A DNA stretch of 64,000 nucleotides, taken from JACJXW01 sp964418125. GTDB lineage: Bacteria > Bacteroidota > Bacteroidia > Chitinophagales > Saprospiraceae. Shown piece after piece: positions 51,475 through 59,846 of the stretch. The stretch is taken from positions 1-64,000 of the forward strand of contig CAYQKY010000022.1 in assembly GCA_964418125.1 (NCBI GenBank), read 5' to 3'. A program made the position numbers and the translations under genes. Under the pieces are notes generated by a model. The model saw nothing but the letters and a program-made list of their open reading frames with translations. It had not been told where the DNA came from and ran no database searches. Numbering within the stretch: position 1 is the first letter of the stretch; each line of letters opens with the position of its first letter.

Positions 51475-52656
51475 TTAAGCGCCTTTTAGTCCATTCTCCA
51501 GGTCTGCGATCAGGTCTTCCACATTTTCTATGCCTGTGGAGTAGCGGATGAGGCTTTCGGAAATGCCCAGGTGTTGGCGCTGGGATTCGGTGAGCTCCAC
51601 ATGGCTGGTCGTCCGGGGAGGGCCGGCCAGGGTGCTCACGGAGCCGAGGCTGGCGGCGAGGTGCACGAAGGTCAGGTTGTGCAACAGGCGTTTGACGGCT
51701 TCATACCCGCCCTTGAGTTCAAAGCTCAGCATGCCGCCGAAGCCCGACATCTGCCTCCTGGCAATATCGTGCCCGGTGTGGCTTTCCAGGCCCGGATAAA
51801 AAACCTTCTCCACCTTAGGGTGGCCGTGCAGGTAGCGGGCGATCTGCAGGGCGCTTTCATTCTGGCGCTGCACCCTCAGCTCCAGCGTCTTCATCCCGCG
51901 GATGGCCATATACGCCGCCTCGGGCTGCAGGCTGGCGCCGTTGATCTCCCGGTATTGAAAAATTTTCCGAACCAATTCTTTTTCCCCGCATATCAGCCCG
52001 CACATCGTATCGGAGTGGCCGCTCAGGAATTTTGTGGCGCTGTGGATTACGAGGTTGGCGCCGAGCGCCAGGGGAGCTTGGTTGATGGGGGTGGCGAAAG
52101 TATTGTCAACTACGGTGATGGCGCCCGCTTTTTGAGCCGCCCGCCCGATCCGCTGCAAGTCGATCACTTTGAGCGTAGGGTTAGTGGGGCTTTCCAGGTA
52201 TACGAGCCGGCACCCCTTTTCGATCTCCCGTTCCAGTTGCTCGTGATCCTCTGTTTTGCACAAAGCTACCGCAATGCCGAACTTCGGCAGGTGCTCCAGG
52301 AACAGTTTACTGGTGCCGCCGTAGGAATCTTTAACGGACACCACCCTGTCTCCCGGTTTCAGTAGGGCAAACAGGGTATTGCTGATGGCCGCCATGCCGG
52401 TAGAGAAGGCGATGGCGTCTTCGGCTCCTTCCAGGATGCGGATCTTTTCTTCCAGCACCCGCACTGTGGGGTTGGTGTTGCGGCTGTAGATGTGCCCCTC
52501 GCGGTTGCCTTTGGCCACTTCGTACCAGTCGTCCAGGCCCTCGTAGGCGAAGGTAACCGTGTTGAAGATGGGCGCGGTGGAGCTGCCGTGGGGGAAGGTT
52601 TCGGTTTCGCCGGCCCAGACGGCGGCGGTGCCTTTTTTACTTTTTGAGAGGTCCAT
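51475..52656 (-). CDS. Cys/Met metabolism PLP enzyme (cystathionine gamma-synthase/lyase family)
   Basis: 393 residues of the trans-sulfuration family. Signatures are YSRNTNPTVRVLEEKIRILE, the cofactor segment FSTGMAAISNTL, VYLESPTNPTLKV, the aspartate in VVDNTFATP, and the PLP lysine in HSATKFLSGHSD. The terminal SLGSVSTLAGPPRTTSH and IRYSTGIENVEDLI complete it. Synthase, gamma-lyase and methionine gamma-lyase activities are not separable by eye. It precedes an M20 deacylase gene, perhaps in one transcript. Confidence 0.9.
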   Translation of the reverse strand: MDLSKSKKGTAAVWAGETETFPHGSSTAPIFNTVTFAYEGLDDWYEVAKGNREGHIYSRNTNPTVRVLEEKIRILEGAEDAIAFSTGMAAISNTLFALLKPGDRVVSVKDSYGGTSKLFLEHLPKFGIAVALCKTEDHEQLEREIEKGCRLVYLESPTNPTLKVIDLQRIGRAAQKAGAITVVDNTFATPINQAPLALGANLVIHSATKFLSGHSDTMCGLICGEKELVRKIFQYREINGASLQPEAAYMAIRGMKTLELRVQRQNESALQIARYLHGHPKVEKVFYPGLESHTGHDIARRQMSGFGGMLSFELKGGYEAVKRLLHNLTFVHLAASLGSVSTLAGPPRTTSHVELTESQRQHLGISESLIRYSTGIENVEDLIADLENGLKGA

Positions 52657-52702
52657 AAGGTGTACAGTTGGTTTTAGAGCTTGTTAGGAATGATTGAATT
52701 TC

Positions 52703-52768
52703 TTGCCACAAAGACAACAAGGGCTCGAAGAGTCACCAAGGCTTAGTGCTTTCGTGTTTTAGTGGCAA
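52703..52768. repeat. Inverted TTGCCACAAAGAC-type repeat
   Basis: TTGCCAC (52703-52709) and GTGGCAA (52762-52768) bound a stretch of words such as AAAGACAACAAGG and CACCAAGGC. A related GCCACCAAGGCACAAAAACA stretch lies at 38476-38495. It lies in the upstream gap of the trans-sulfuration gene. Confidence 0.45.
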
Positions 52769-52808
52769 AAAAAAAGCACAATGAACAGTAGTGTGCGCAT
52801 TCGATTAT

Positions 52809-53765
52809 TTAGAAAAACCCATACTCAAAATCGTGAAAAACCTTAGCTTCCCTGGCCTCCCCATCCTTGTAATTGATCCTTACAATTCTGTCCACCAGAT
52901 CTTCCTTCCCTCCATCTTCCAGGTAATTGTAAACCAGTTCAGATATCTTTTCCCCTCCTTCAAGAGTTATCACTTTTTCCAGCCTGCTGGCTTTTCCCTG
53001 ACTTGTTTGCATAACCACTTCTCTGGCCGGCCGGCCGTCATTGTCATCTATGATCATTTTCACCACATTTCCGGAACTGTTCTTCTCAATGAACTGGTCA
53101 ATTTTAATATTCAACGCCGGTTCGTAGATGATGGTATGTTCCGTTTTGCCGCCATGATCATTCTCCAGTATTTCTTCTTCCTCACGGAGCTGCCGGCCGG
53201 ACACACCCACAAAAAATTTTTTGCTTCTTCCTGAACTGTCGTATTCTACCACCCACTTTGTAGTATCCTGCCCGCTGAAGGTGGTTTCAGTGGTTATCCG
53301 GCCCAGGCCGTCGTATTCATAAATGGTGTAAGATCCCAATTCATTTTTGTCATTGTATATTTCCTTTCTGGCCAATTGTTCCTTTTGATCATAAATGCTC
53401 CTTTCCATTCTTTTCAGCTTTCCCTCCCTGCTGAACAGCCTCTCTTCCTTAACTGTATCGGCGTTGATGTACAGGATATATCCCATGGGATGGGCTGAAT
53501 TGAATTCAAAGGGCTGTTCCTCTGCCTGTCCGATGAAATATTGAGTTGGCCTGCCGGAGAATTCTGATTTTACCGGTTTCCCCTGCAGGTTATAGTATTT
53601 TTGGTAAATGAGCGCACCCTCTTCATCGGTGGCCTTTATCACCTTTACCTTATTCTTCAGGATGACTTCGGGAGGCAGTTCCATGATGAAGATTGACGAA
53701 GCCTGGCCGAAGAGTCCCGTCAGGGACATGATGGTAATAATGTAGATTAGTATCTTCTTTTTCAT
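52809..53765 (-). CDS. Secreted hypothetical protein with YD-like repeats
   Basis: 318 residues with a signal peptide (ILIYIITIMSLTGLFGQ). The body has repeated strands of the form EYDGLGRITTETTF, EYDSSGRSKKFFV, EERLFSREGKLKRMER and KNSSGNVVKMIIDDNDGR, similar to the antiparallel-strand repeats of MORN/RHS-like proteins. No toxin or catalytic end is seen. The coding sequence is AT-richer than its neighbours. It is probably an exported structural or unknown protein, and is a single gene. Confidence 0.7.
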   Translation of the reverse strand: MKKKILIYIITIMSLTGLFGQASSIFIMELPPEVILKNKVKVIKATDEEGALIYQKYYNLQGKPVKSEFSGRPTQYFIGQAEEQPFEFNSAHPMGYILYINADTVKEERLFSREGKLKRMERSIYDQKEQLARKEIYNDKNELGSYTIYEYDGLGRITTETTFSGQDTTKWVVEYDSSGRSKKFFVGVSGRQLREEEEILENDHGGKTEHTIIYEPALNIKIDQFIEKNSSGNVVKMIIDDNDGRPAREVVMQTSQGKASRLEKVITLEGGEKISELVYNYLEDGGKEDLVDRIVRINYKDGEAREAKVFHDFEYGFF

Positions 53766-53787
53766 CGAGCAGAGATTTTTAGTTTTT

Positions 53788-54801
53788 TCACACCTTAACC
53801 ACCACCTTTCCCACCGTCTTTCCCGTCTGAAAAAGCAGGATGGCCTCTTTGAGCTGTTCCAGCGGAAAAGTATGGCCGACGTGGGGTTTGCCCAGGTTCA
53901 TCTGTTCGAGTTCTTTCAGCAACTGGTGCATGAGCTCCACCTTGTGGTAGAGCCAGATGAGGTTGAAGCCGATCACGCCTTTGTTGTCCTCGGGCATCTT
54001 CTGGGGGTCGATCCTGGGGCGGGTGAGGTAGTACCAGATCAGCTTCAGGTAATTGGGGCGGTTGCCTACGGAACCGTAGCGGGCGGAGCCGTAGACGATC
54101 ATGCGGCCCTGCTGGGCCAGCATCTCATAGCCTTCTTTCAGTATTTTGCCGCCGATACACTCCATGATGAGGTGGAGGTCCCGGCCGTCCAGGGCATTTC
54201 CCAGATCCGTTTTGAAATTTTTGCTGCGGACGATGCCCTTGTCGTATCCTTCCTGCTGCAGATAATCCAGCTTTTCCGGCCGCCCCACCGTCCCGATGGT
54301 ATAGGCCTCATATTGCTTGGCGATCCGGTTGGCCCAGGTGCCGACGCCCCCGGCGGCGCTGTGAATGAGCACCGTCTGGCCCTGTTGTATATCTCCCAGT
54401 TCTTTCAGGGCGTAATAAGCGGTAAGCACCTGGACCAGGTAGGCGGCCCCTTCCTCGAAGCGCCAGCCGGCGGGCAGGGGCAGCACGTAGCGGGCGTCGA
54501 TGTTCAGGTGGGTGGCGTAGGCGCCAAAGCGGGTGACGCCCATGATGGCGTCTCCTTCTTTCAGGTGGGTTACGCTTTCGCCAACTTTAGCCACCACTCC
54601 TGAGTACTCCAGCCCGGGCACGAACTCCCCCTCCGGAGTGGCGCCGTACAGGCCCCAGATGGCGAAGATGTCGGCAAAGTTCAGGCCGATGGCCCGTACT
54701 TCTATCGTGACTTCTCCCGGAGCGGGATCGGGCATTTGCTCTTCGATGAGGTTCAGATAGGAGAGGCTTCCGGAGTTCTGGCGGTAGGCATGGCGTCGCA
54801 T
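53788..54801 (-). CDS. MDR family quinone-oxidoreductase-like protein (VAT1-like)
   Basis: 337 residues of the medium-chain reductase fold. Early motifs are AIGLNFADIFAIWGLYGATP and the GroES-like VPGLEYSGVVAKVGESV. The NADPH-binding loop is SAAGGVGTWANRIA, as in zinc-free quinone reductases. RPNYLKLIWYYLTRPRIDPQ and the C-terminal GKTVGKVVVKV resemble vesicle amine transport 1 homologs. The catalytic zinc cysteines of alcohol dehydrogenases are absent. It likely reduces quinones or enones with NADPH. Confidence 0.88.
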   Translation of the reverse strand: MRRHAYRQNSGSLSYLNLIEEQMPDPAPGEVTIEVRAIGLNFADIFAIWGLYGATPEGEFVPGLEYSGVVAKVGESVTHLKEGDAIMGVTRFGAYATHLNIDARYVLPLPAGWRFEEGAAYLVQVLTAYYALKELGDIQQGQTVLIHSAAGGVGTWANRIAKQYEAYTIGTVGRPEKLDYLQQEGYDKGIVRSKNFKTDLGNALDGRDLHLIMECIGGKILKEGYEMLAQQGRMIVYGSARYGSVGNRPNYLKLIWYYLTRPRIDPQKMPEDNKGVIGFNLIWLYHKVELMHQLLKELEQMNLGKPHVGHTFPLEQLKEAILLFQTGKTVGKVVVKV

Positions 54802-54900
54802 GATGGGCTTTTTTATGGAAAGTAGGAATATTGCGGCGGGAAAGGAAAAACCGGGGCGTTTTTCTTTCCCGATAAAAAATCAGGGGTGGAATGGAACACG

Positions 54901-54934
54901 CCTGCCTGCCGCGAGGCGCGGCCTTGCAGGCAGG
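54901..54934. repeat. CCTGCCTGC hairpin with GCGGGTTT words beyond
   Basis: CCTGCCTGC (54901-54909) pairs with GCAGGCAGG (54926-54934). The next 35 bp contain GCGGGTTTGGCGGGTTGCGC-like words. It lies between the diverging MDR and cupin genes; a related CCTGCCTGCC hairpin occurs near 16320. Confidence 0.45.
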
Positions 54935-55070
54935 GATCTACGCGGGTTTGGCGGGTTGCGCGGATTACGAGCCTGTGATGCGCTGTTACATAGGGATCTG
55001 TGCGGTTCTGGTGCTGGAGAGGCCAAACATTTCATTCTTCCCCCCGGTTCCATAATAAACACATCCCGCC

Positions 55071-55571
55071 ATGAAAACGGAAACCCATCATTTTGAAGAC
55101 GACGGTAAGATCCCAAACAATCCCAGCCTTCCCCTCATTGTCTACCGGCAGGCGCTGGAGGATGGGGAAGGCGCAGCGGCCTGTAAAGCCCGCTTCCGCC
55201 GCAACGGCTGGACGGGCGCCTGGGTGAACGGCATCTATCCCTTCCACCACTACCACAGCACCGCCCATGAAGTGCTGGGGGTAGTTAGCGGCCGGGCGGA
55301 AGTGGCTCTCGGTGGGCCGGAAGGCATCACCACTACGGTCAAAGCGGGAGACGTCATCATCATCCCCGCCGGTGTGGGGCACTGCAATAAAGGTTCCAGC
55401 AACGATTTTGAGGTTGTCGGCGCCTACCCCGAGGGGCAGGACTGGGACCTCTGCCGAGGCGGGCCGGGCGAGCGGCCGGAGAAAGTGGAGAACATCAAGG
55501 AAGTGCCGCTTCCGGAAAAAGACCCGGTGTTTGGAACGGACGGCCAATTGAGGGATGAATGGGGGCTGTAG
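55071..55571 (+). CDS. Cupin domain protein
   Basis: 166 residues, a single cupin. It has PFHHYHSTAHEVLGVVSGRAEVALG (metal ligands in the HHYHSTAHE stretch) and the second box DVIIIPAGVGHCN. There is no signal peptide. The length and the fold fit small cytoplasmic cupins often annotated as cupin-domain sugar-binding or uncharacterised proteins. The substrate is unknown. The ends are clear (stop at 55569-55571), and it lies alone between minus-strand genes. Confidence 0.85.
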   Translation: MKTETHHFEDDGKIPNNPSLPLIVYRQALEDGEGAAACKARFRRNGWTGAWVNGIYPFHHYHSTAHEVLGVVSGRAEVALGGPEGITTTVKAGDVIIIPAGVGHCNKGSSNDFEVVGAYPEGQDWDLCRGGPGERPEKVENIKEVPLPEKDPVFGTDGQLRDEWGL

Positions 55572-55618
55572 ATCAAATATGTCCTTTCCCATTACTTCCT
55601 TACTTGCTGTACTGTTGG

Positions 55619-55975
55619 TCAGTCACCTTCTCCAGCCAATTCTTCCTGGATGGCGATATGGCTCATGGCCTTTTCGGGGCTGGCGCCGTGCCAGTGCTTT
55701 TCGCCGGGAGCAAACCAAACTATATCCCCCGGGCGAATTTCCTCAATGGGCCCGCCCTCGCGTTGTACCCATCCCAACCCGGAGGTTACGATAAGCGTTT
55801 GTCCGGCCGGGTGGGTATGCCAGGCGGTTCTGGCGCCCGGTTCGAAGGTGACGCTGGCGCCGGCGGCCCTGGTTGACTCTTTTTTCTGAAATAAGGGGTC
55901 TATTCGTACAGGTCCGGTGAACCAGTCTTCCGGCCCTTTGACAGATGGTACGGAGCCATTCTTCGTGATTTCCAT
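55619..55975 (-). CDS. Small cupin protein
   Basis: 118 residues with GARTAWHTHPAGQTLIVTSGLGWVQ and PGEKHWHGASPEKAM, the two cupin boxes with three histidines and a glutamine-type ligand. Proteins like this are annotated as cupins or carboxymuconolactone-associated dioxygenase-like enzymes. The sequence strongly resembles residues 70-135 of the lipoprotein cupin at 59363 (ARSNWHTHPAGQILIITDGV, PPNAKHWHGASAD), so the two are paralogs framing this locus. The start is set by the only Met in a good position. Confidence 0.85.
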   Translation of the reverse strand: MEITKNGSVPSVKGPEDWFTGPVRIDPLFQKKESTRAAGASVTFEPGARTAWHTHPAGQTLIVTSGLGWVQREGGPIEEIRPGDIVWFAPGEKHWHGASPEKAMSHIAIQEELAGEGD

Positions 55976-56001
55976 AATGTCTTATCTTTTGTTTTTCAGA
56001 T

Positions 56002-56880
56002 TCAATTCCCTGCGAAGACAGGAAACTTGCTGGCCTCTCCGTAATCTTCGATCGGTTCCATATTTTTCAGGACTTCCATATCCTCTTCCGAGATCTCAAA
56101 ATCCACTCCGGCATTGTCTTTCATATGTTCGGGGTTGGAGGTCTTAGGTAACGGAAGGAGGCCGAGCTGCAGGCCGTAACGAATGCATAGCTGAGGGACA
56201 GAGACATTGTATTTTTTCGCCATTTCTGCTATTTCCTCGTTCTTGAACAATTCTCCGTGCCCGATTGGTGAATAGGCCTCCACCAGGATGCCATTGTCCT
56301 TGCAGTACTGGATCAGCTCTCTGGGCGTGTTGGTGATATGCGCCAGGATCTGATTTACCATCGGTTTCACAGCACAGGACTCCAGGATGTTATCGACATC
56401 TTCTTTTTCAAAATTCGAAAGGCCGATGGCGCGTAGTTTTCCAGCTTTATAGGCCTCTTCCAGCGCTTTCCATGCTTCACGGTTCCCTTTGAAGTAACGA
56501 TCCTCTCCACCGAATTCCGCCCATGGTTTCGGGCTGTGTATGATCATCAGGTCAATGTACTCAAGCCCCATTCTTTTAAGCGATCCATCAATGGATGCAA
56601 CGGCTTCTTTATAGGATTTCACTTCCGCGGCGAGCTTTGTGGTCACAATATCATACGGCACATCCGTCAGCTGATTCCGGACGGCCTCCATAGAGGAGGG
56701 GAGTTCGAATGGCAGCTTACCCGTTGGCCGGGCATTACCGAAGATCACTTCGCAAACGTTTTTGTCGCTTGCGCCGAAATCAGCAATGAGCGCCTTCGAT
56801 GCTCCGGCAATATCCGGGATCACCGCCGGCCGGTCGAGGTAGATATTGACGATCGTCGGAACTTTTTTCAGGAGATCCAT
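56002..56880 (-). pseudogene. Chimeric frame: GH3 C-terminal piece joined to a headless aldo/keto reductase
   Basis: 292 residues of open frame. The first 77 (56650-56880) are the C-terminal domain of a GH3 beta-glucosidase (VPTIVNIYLDRPAVIPD, IFGNARPTGKLPFELPSS). From residue 78 (IVTTKLAAEVKSYKEAVASI...) it is an aldo/keto reductase. The reductase keeps the catalytic lysine (TTK) and histidine (IIHSP) but lacks the first strands with the Asp and Tyr of the tetrad. The true GH3 end (ENPLFxFGFGL-type) is also missing. Its expression as a working enzyme is unlikely. A deletion fusing two genes is the simplest explanation. Confidence 0.8.
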
Positions 56881-57665
56881 AATCTTAGCCTTTTCATCAC
56901 CCTTGAAATCAAGATCACCATGCGCGCCGTCAAATCAGCATCTTCACCAAAGCCGCCGCTTATTCGCGGCCACCTCGGTTCGGTGGCCAGGTCAATTTGC
57001 GGATGTAACGCCACCCGGATGCCAACGGCTAAATATTCTTTCCGGACGACATCGGCAAATTGCTCTACCAGGGAGTCATTCCCGATGGCGGCCAGCCCGA
57101 GCGTCTCGCAGAATTGCGTAAACCCGTTGGCGGCCATCGAGAATATGGTGTTGCTGAAATGGTGCCGGGGGTCGGAGGCAATGGAAACGGGGATACCTAA
57201 CCGCGTTTGTTCCGCATGGCTCTGCAGATTGTTGTACCACACGGCCATCATTTTAGGGTCGGAAGGGATATCCCAGACATTGAAGTGGTTCAGTTTTCCT
57301 TTGTCAATATTTTCAACCGCTGCCGGATACCGGGCGCCGGGCCCGGTGGCATCGGGCTTTTTCTCCAGGCTGCCATCTTCATTCATCGCTACGCCGGGCA
57401 TAAAAAGCATGCCGGCTTTCTCCTCCAGAGACATCTGGGAGAGCAGATCTTCCACCCTTTCCTTCAGGGGGGCATTGATGTCTTCGTAGAGGTCTAGTTG
57501 TCCGTTCTTATTGAGGTCGCGAAAAGCTTTCCCTTCTACTTCTGCCTTGACGGTAGTCTTCTCCAAAGCAAGGGCGGGAATGTCTTTCTCAGTTGTATCC
57601 TTACCGGATTGACAGCTCCATAAAATAAGCATTGCCAGTATGGAGCAGATAATTGATGCTTTCAT
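56868..57665 (-). pseudogene. N-terminal part of a GH3 beta-glucosidase, internally deleted
   Basis: 265 residues with a lipoprotein signal (LILWSC, Cys18) and a GH3 N-terminal domain (DRVEDLLSQMSLEEKAGMLF-like start, LGIPVSIASDPRH, SLGLAAIGN-like, LHPQIDLATEPRWPRISGGF). After GEDADLTARMV the frame leaves GH3 sequence; the shifted frame reads HGDLDFKGDEKAKIMDLLKK, which belongs to the C-terminal domain. The nucleophile-bearing middle is therefore missing and the two halves are out of frame. Intact members exceed 600 residues. It is broken either in the genome or in the assembly. Confidence 0.8.
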
Positions 57666-57678
57666 GTTTTGCTTGTTT

Positions 57679-58854
57679 TTAAAAGATCATTTGCACAAAT
57701 TCAGACAGGTACTGCCGCCAGTTGGCCCAGGTATGCCCTCCTTCCGTTTCTTTATATCCATATTCCATTCCTATACTCTCCAGCTCTTTTCTATAATCCT
57801 GAATGCCCTGGTAAAGGATGGGAAAATCGTCTTTCCCGACGGCTATCCAGTACAGCTTGTAGCCGTTAACCAGCTGGGCCGCCAGTTTCTCATCAAGATC
57901 TTGGTAAGCGGGGGCGGAAGGATGATCACCGGGTTTGACATTCAGCGCCGGAGAAAACAAGCCCAGGTAGTCAAAGGTATTGGGGTAGTGCCTGGAAATA
58001 TAGGCGGTGTGATACCCTCCCATGGATAGGCCGGCGATGGCGCGGCCCTCCTTTGATTCGATGGTGCGGTAATTGCGCTCCACGAAGTTCATGATGTCAT
58101 GGAAGGTGGCTTCAAACTTGCCGTCCATGGTATTGGGCAGCATGAATGTGGGTTGTACAAATCCGCTACTGCCCTTGCCCGGAGCTGCCTCCTGGGCGAC
58201 GTTCCCGTTGGGTATCACGACGATCATGGGCTCCGCCTTCCCCTGGGCGATCAGGTTGTCCAGGATCTGAGCCGCCCGCCCGGAACCCAGCCACGCCTCC
58301 TCGTCCCCGCCGATGCCATGCAGCAGGTACAGCACCGGATACCGGGCGTCGCTGTTTTCGTATCCCGGGGGGGTATAGATGGCCAGCCTGCGCGTTTTAT
58401 CATTTCCCGGAGAGTCATACCACCGGAAGGCGATCGTACCATGCGGGACATCCTTCACTTTATAGAGGTCTGCCGTGCCGCCCCCGATCAAAAAAACGTT
58501 GGATATGGAACCCACATCCCGAATGGCGTGCGCATTACTGGGGTCGATCGTCCTCACCCCATGCACGGAAAAGGAATACCTGTAGAATCCCGGTGGCAGG
58601 GCTTCGGTGGTGTGCGTCCAGAGGCTGTCCTTCTCTTTTTGCATCGCCCGGGATAGAGGTGTAAAGCCTGTTACCGGCATCCAGCTACCAGTGATAGTAA
58701 CCTCAGAAGCATCGGGCCCCATGAGCCGGAAGGTAACCGTACCGTCTTCATTGATCTCGGGCGAAATGATCTCATTTCTTTGAAATATATCCTGCTGTGC
58801 ACTCAGGGTTAAGGAAATCCAAACAACCAGGAGGAATAGCAATGAGGTTCTCAT
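57679..58854 (-). CDS. CE1-type esterase with N-terminal E-set domain, secreted
   Basis: 391 residues from MRTSLLFLLVVWISLTLSAQ (an upstream Met at 58863 adds three). A CBM48/E-set-like domain lies at about 25-135 (TVTFRLMGPDASEVTITGSW). The alpha/beta hydrolase follows: PVLYLLHGIGGDEEAWLG near 180, nucleophile GLSMGGYHT, and His in EGGHTWANWR. This is the feruloyl/acetyl xylan esterase arrangement. It probably removes esters from plant or algal polysaccharide. The gene follows the broken GH3 by 13 bp on the same strand, consistent with a former polysaccharide-use set. Confidence 0.87.
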   Translation of the reverse strand: MRTSLLFLLVVWISLTLSAQQDIFQRNEIISPEINEDGTVTFRLMGPDASEVTITGSWMPVTGFTPLSRAMQKEKDSLWTHTTEALPPGFYRYSFSVHGVRTIDPSNAHAIRDVGSISNVFLIGGGTADLYKVKDVPHGTIAFRWYDSPGNDKTRRLAIYTPPGYENSDARYPVLYLLHGIGGDEEAWLGSGRAAQILDNLIAQGKAEPMIVVIPNGNVAQEAAPGKGSSGFVQPTFMLPNTMDGKFEATFHDIMNFVERNYRTIESKEGRAIAGLSMGGYHTAYISRHYPNTFDYLGLFSPALNVKPGDHPSAPAYQDLDEKLAAQLVNGYKLYWIAVGKDDFPILYQGIQDYRKELESIGMEYGYKETEGGHTWANWRQYLSEFVQMIF

Positions 58855-58888
58855 TGTCAACATGTTTATGGTTCTTCTGATACTATGG

Positions 58889-59353
58889 TTAGTTACTGTC
58901 CCTTACCCCAAATACAATCGCATCCAGATCCACCAGTTCCAGCGACTTCACCATCTCCGAAGTCCCCGTTTTATACTTTTGAAAATGAGCTGTAGCCAGA
59001 TGCGATTGGTAAGCAGCATCACTGGCATATATTTCCAACACCGTGATTTTTGATGGATCGGCCTCTTCCTGAACAGCATACATCGTCAAAACACCAGGTT
59101 CGTTCGCGATCGAGGTTTCGATTCCTTCCTTCAGAAAGGCTTTGTATTCATCAAGTCTTGCCGTATCGATTTCCAGTTGGGCAAACCGAACTATTAGTTC
59201 ACCACTCTGTTGAAGGTTTCTCATTATCTCGATTGGGGCGGGTTGCTCTGTTGTCGGTTTGCACCCGGCGCCAATCATGAGAAGGCCACTCAGGATGATC
59301 AATGGGCCTGTCCGTGTTTTCCAGGTTGGGACAATTGACTTAAAGTATCGCAT
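58889..59353 (-). CDS. Antibiotic-biosynthesis-monooxygenase-domain lipoprotein
   Basis: 154 residues. After a signal with lipobox MIGAGC, the ABM domain runs about 50-150 (LIVRFAQLEIDTARLDEYKAFLKE, EPGVLTMYAVQEEADPSKITVLEIYASDAAYQSHLA). This ferredoxin-like fold is shared by quinol monooxygenases (YgiN-type) and many uncharacterised small proteins. The usual partner is a quinone or a heme, but no residue decides here. It is 9 bp after the upstream cupin gene and likely in the same transcript as it. Confidence 0.83.
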   Translation of the reverse strand: MRYFKSIVPTWKTRTGPLIILSGLLMIGAGCKPTTEQPAPIEIMRNLQQSGELIVRFAQLEIDTARLDEYKAFLKEGIETSIANEPGVLTMYAVQEEADPSKITVLEIYASDAAYQSHLATAHFQKYKTGTSEMVKSLELVDLDAIVFGVRDSN

Positions 59354-59362
59354 TGCCAGTTA

Positions 59363-59842
59363 TTATTCATGCAAATATACCTCATCAGACACCGGCTCCA
59401 TCCATTCCACGATGCCCTTTTCGGTATTCGGAATGATATACATCTGCTGCAACCCGGTGTCCGCACTGGCGCCGTGCCAGTGTTTGGCGTTGGGCGGGCA
59501 CTTCACCACATCGCCCTTCCTCATGATCTCTTTGGGCTGCCCCTCGATCTGATGGTAGCCCACGCCGTCGGTAATGATCAATATCTGCCCTGCCGGGTGA
59601 GTGTGCCAGTTGCTTCTGGCGCCCGGCTCGAAATACACATTGCCGACAAGAGTGGTATAGGCCGAATCATTGGGAACGAGCCCGTAATTGTAGGCCGCGC
59701 CGGTGAACAACTCCGCCGGCCCTTGCTGGCCTTTGGGGAAGATCGCCTGCAATTCGGTAGATTGAGCCTGATCTGCCTCCTGTTGCTGACAGGAAAGGAG
59801 CATCATGCCGGATAAGAGTAATGTGAGTATGACAAATCTCAT
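59363..59842 (-). CDS. Cupin lipoprotein
   Basis: 159 residues. The lipobox is LLSC (Cys18). Cupin boxes are ARSNWHTHPAGQILIITDGV and PNAKHWHGASADTGL. It is 4 bp from the DUF5916 gene upstream on the same strand and is followed closely by the ABM lipoprotein, so the three are co-transcribed. Proteins of this type include mandelonitrile lyase-like and dioxygenase-like enzymes. The paralog at 55619 lacks the signal. Confidence 0.86.
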   Translation of the reverse strand: MRFVILTLLLSGMMLLSCQQQEADQAQSTELQAIFPKGQQGPAELFTGAAYNYGLVPNDSAYTTLVGNVYFEPGARSNWHTHPAGQILIITDGVGYHQIEGQPKEIMRKGDVVKCPPNAKHWHGASADTGLQQMYIIPNTEKGIVEWMEPVSDEVYLHE

Positions 59843-59846
59843 TTTT

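Noticed and set aside
52657..52808. SAM-type riboswitch before the trans-sulfuration gene
   Set aside because: No conserved SAM aptamer elements are visible; the gap is filled with a TTGCCAC-type repeat.
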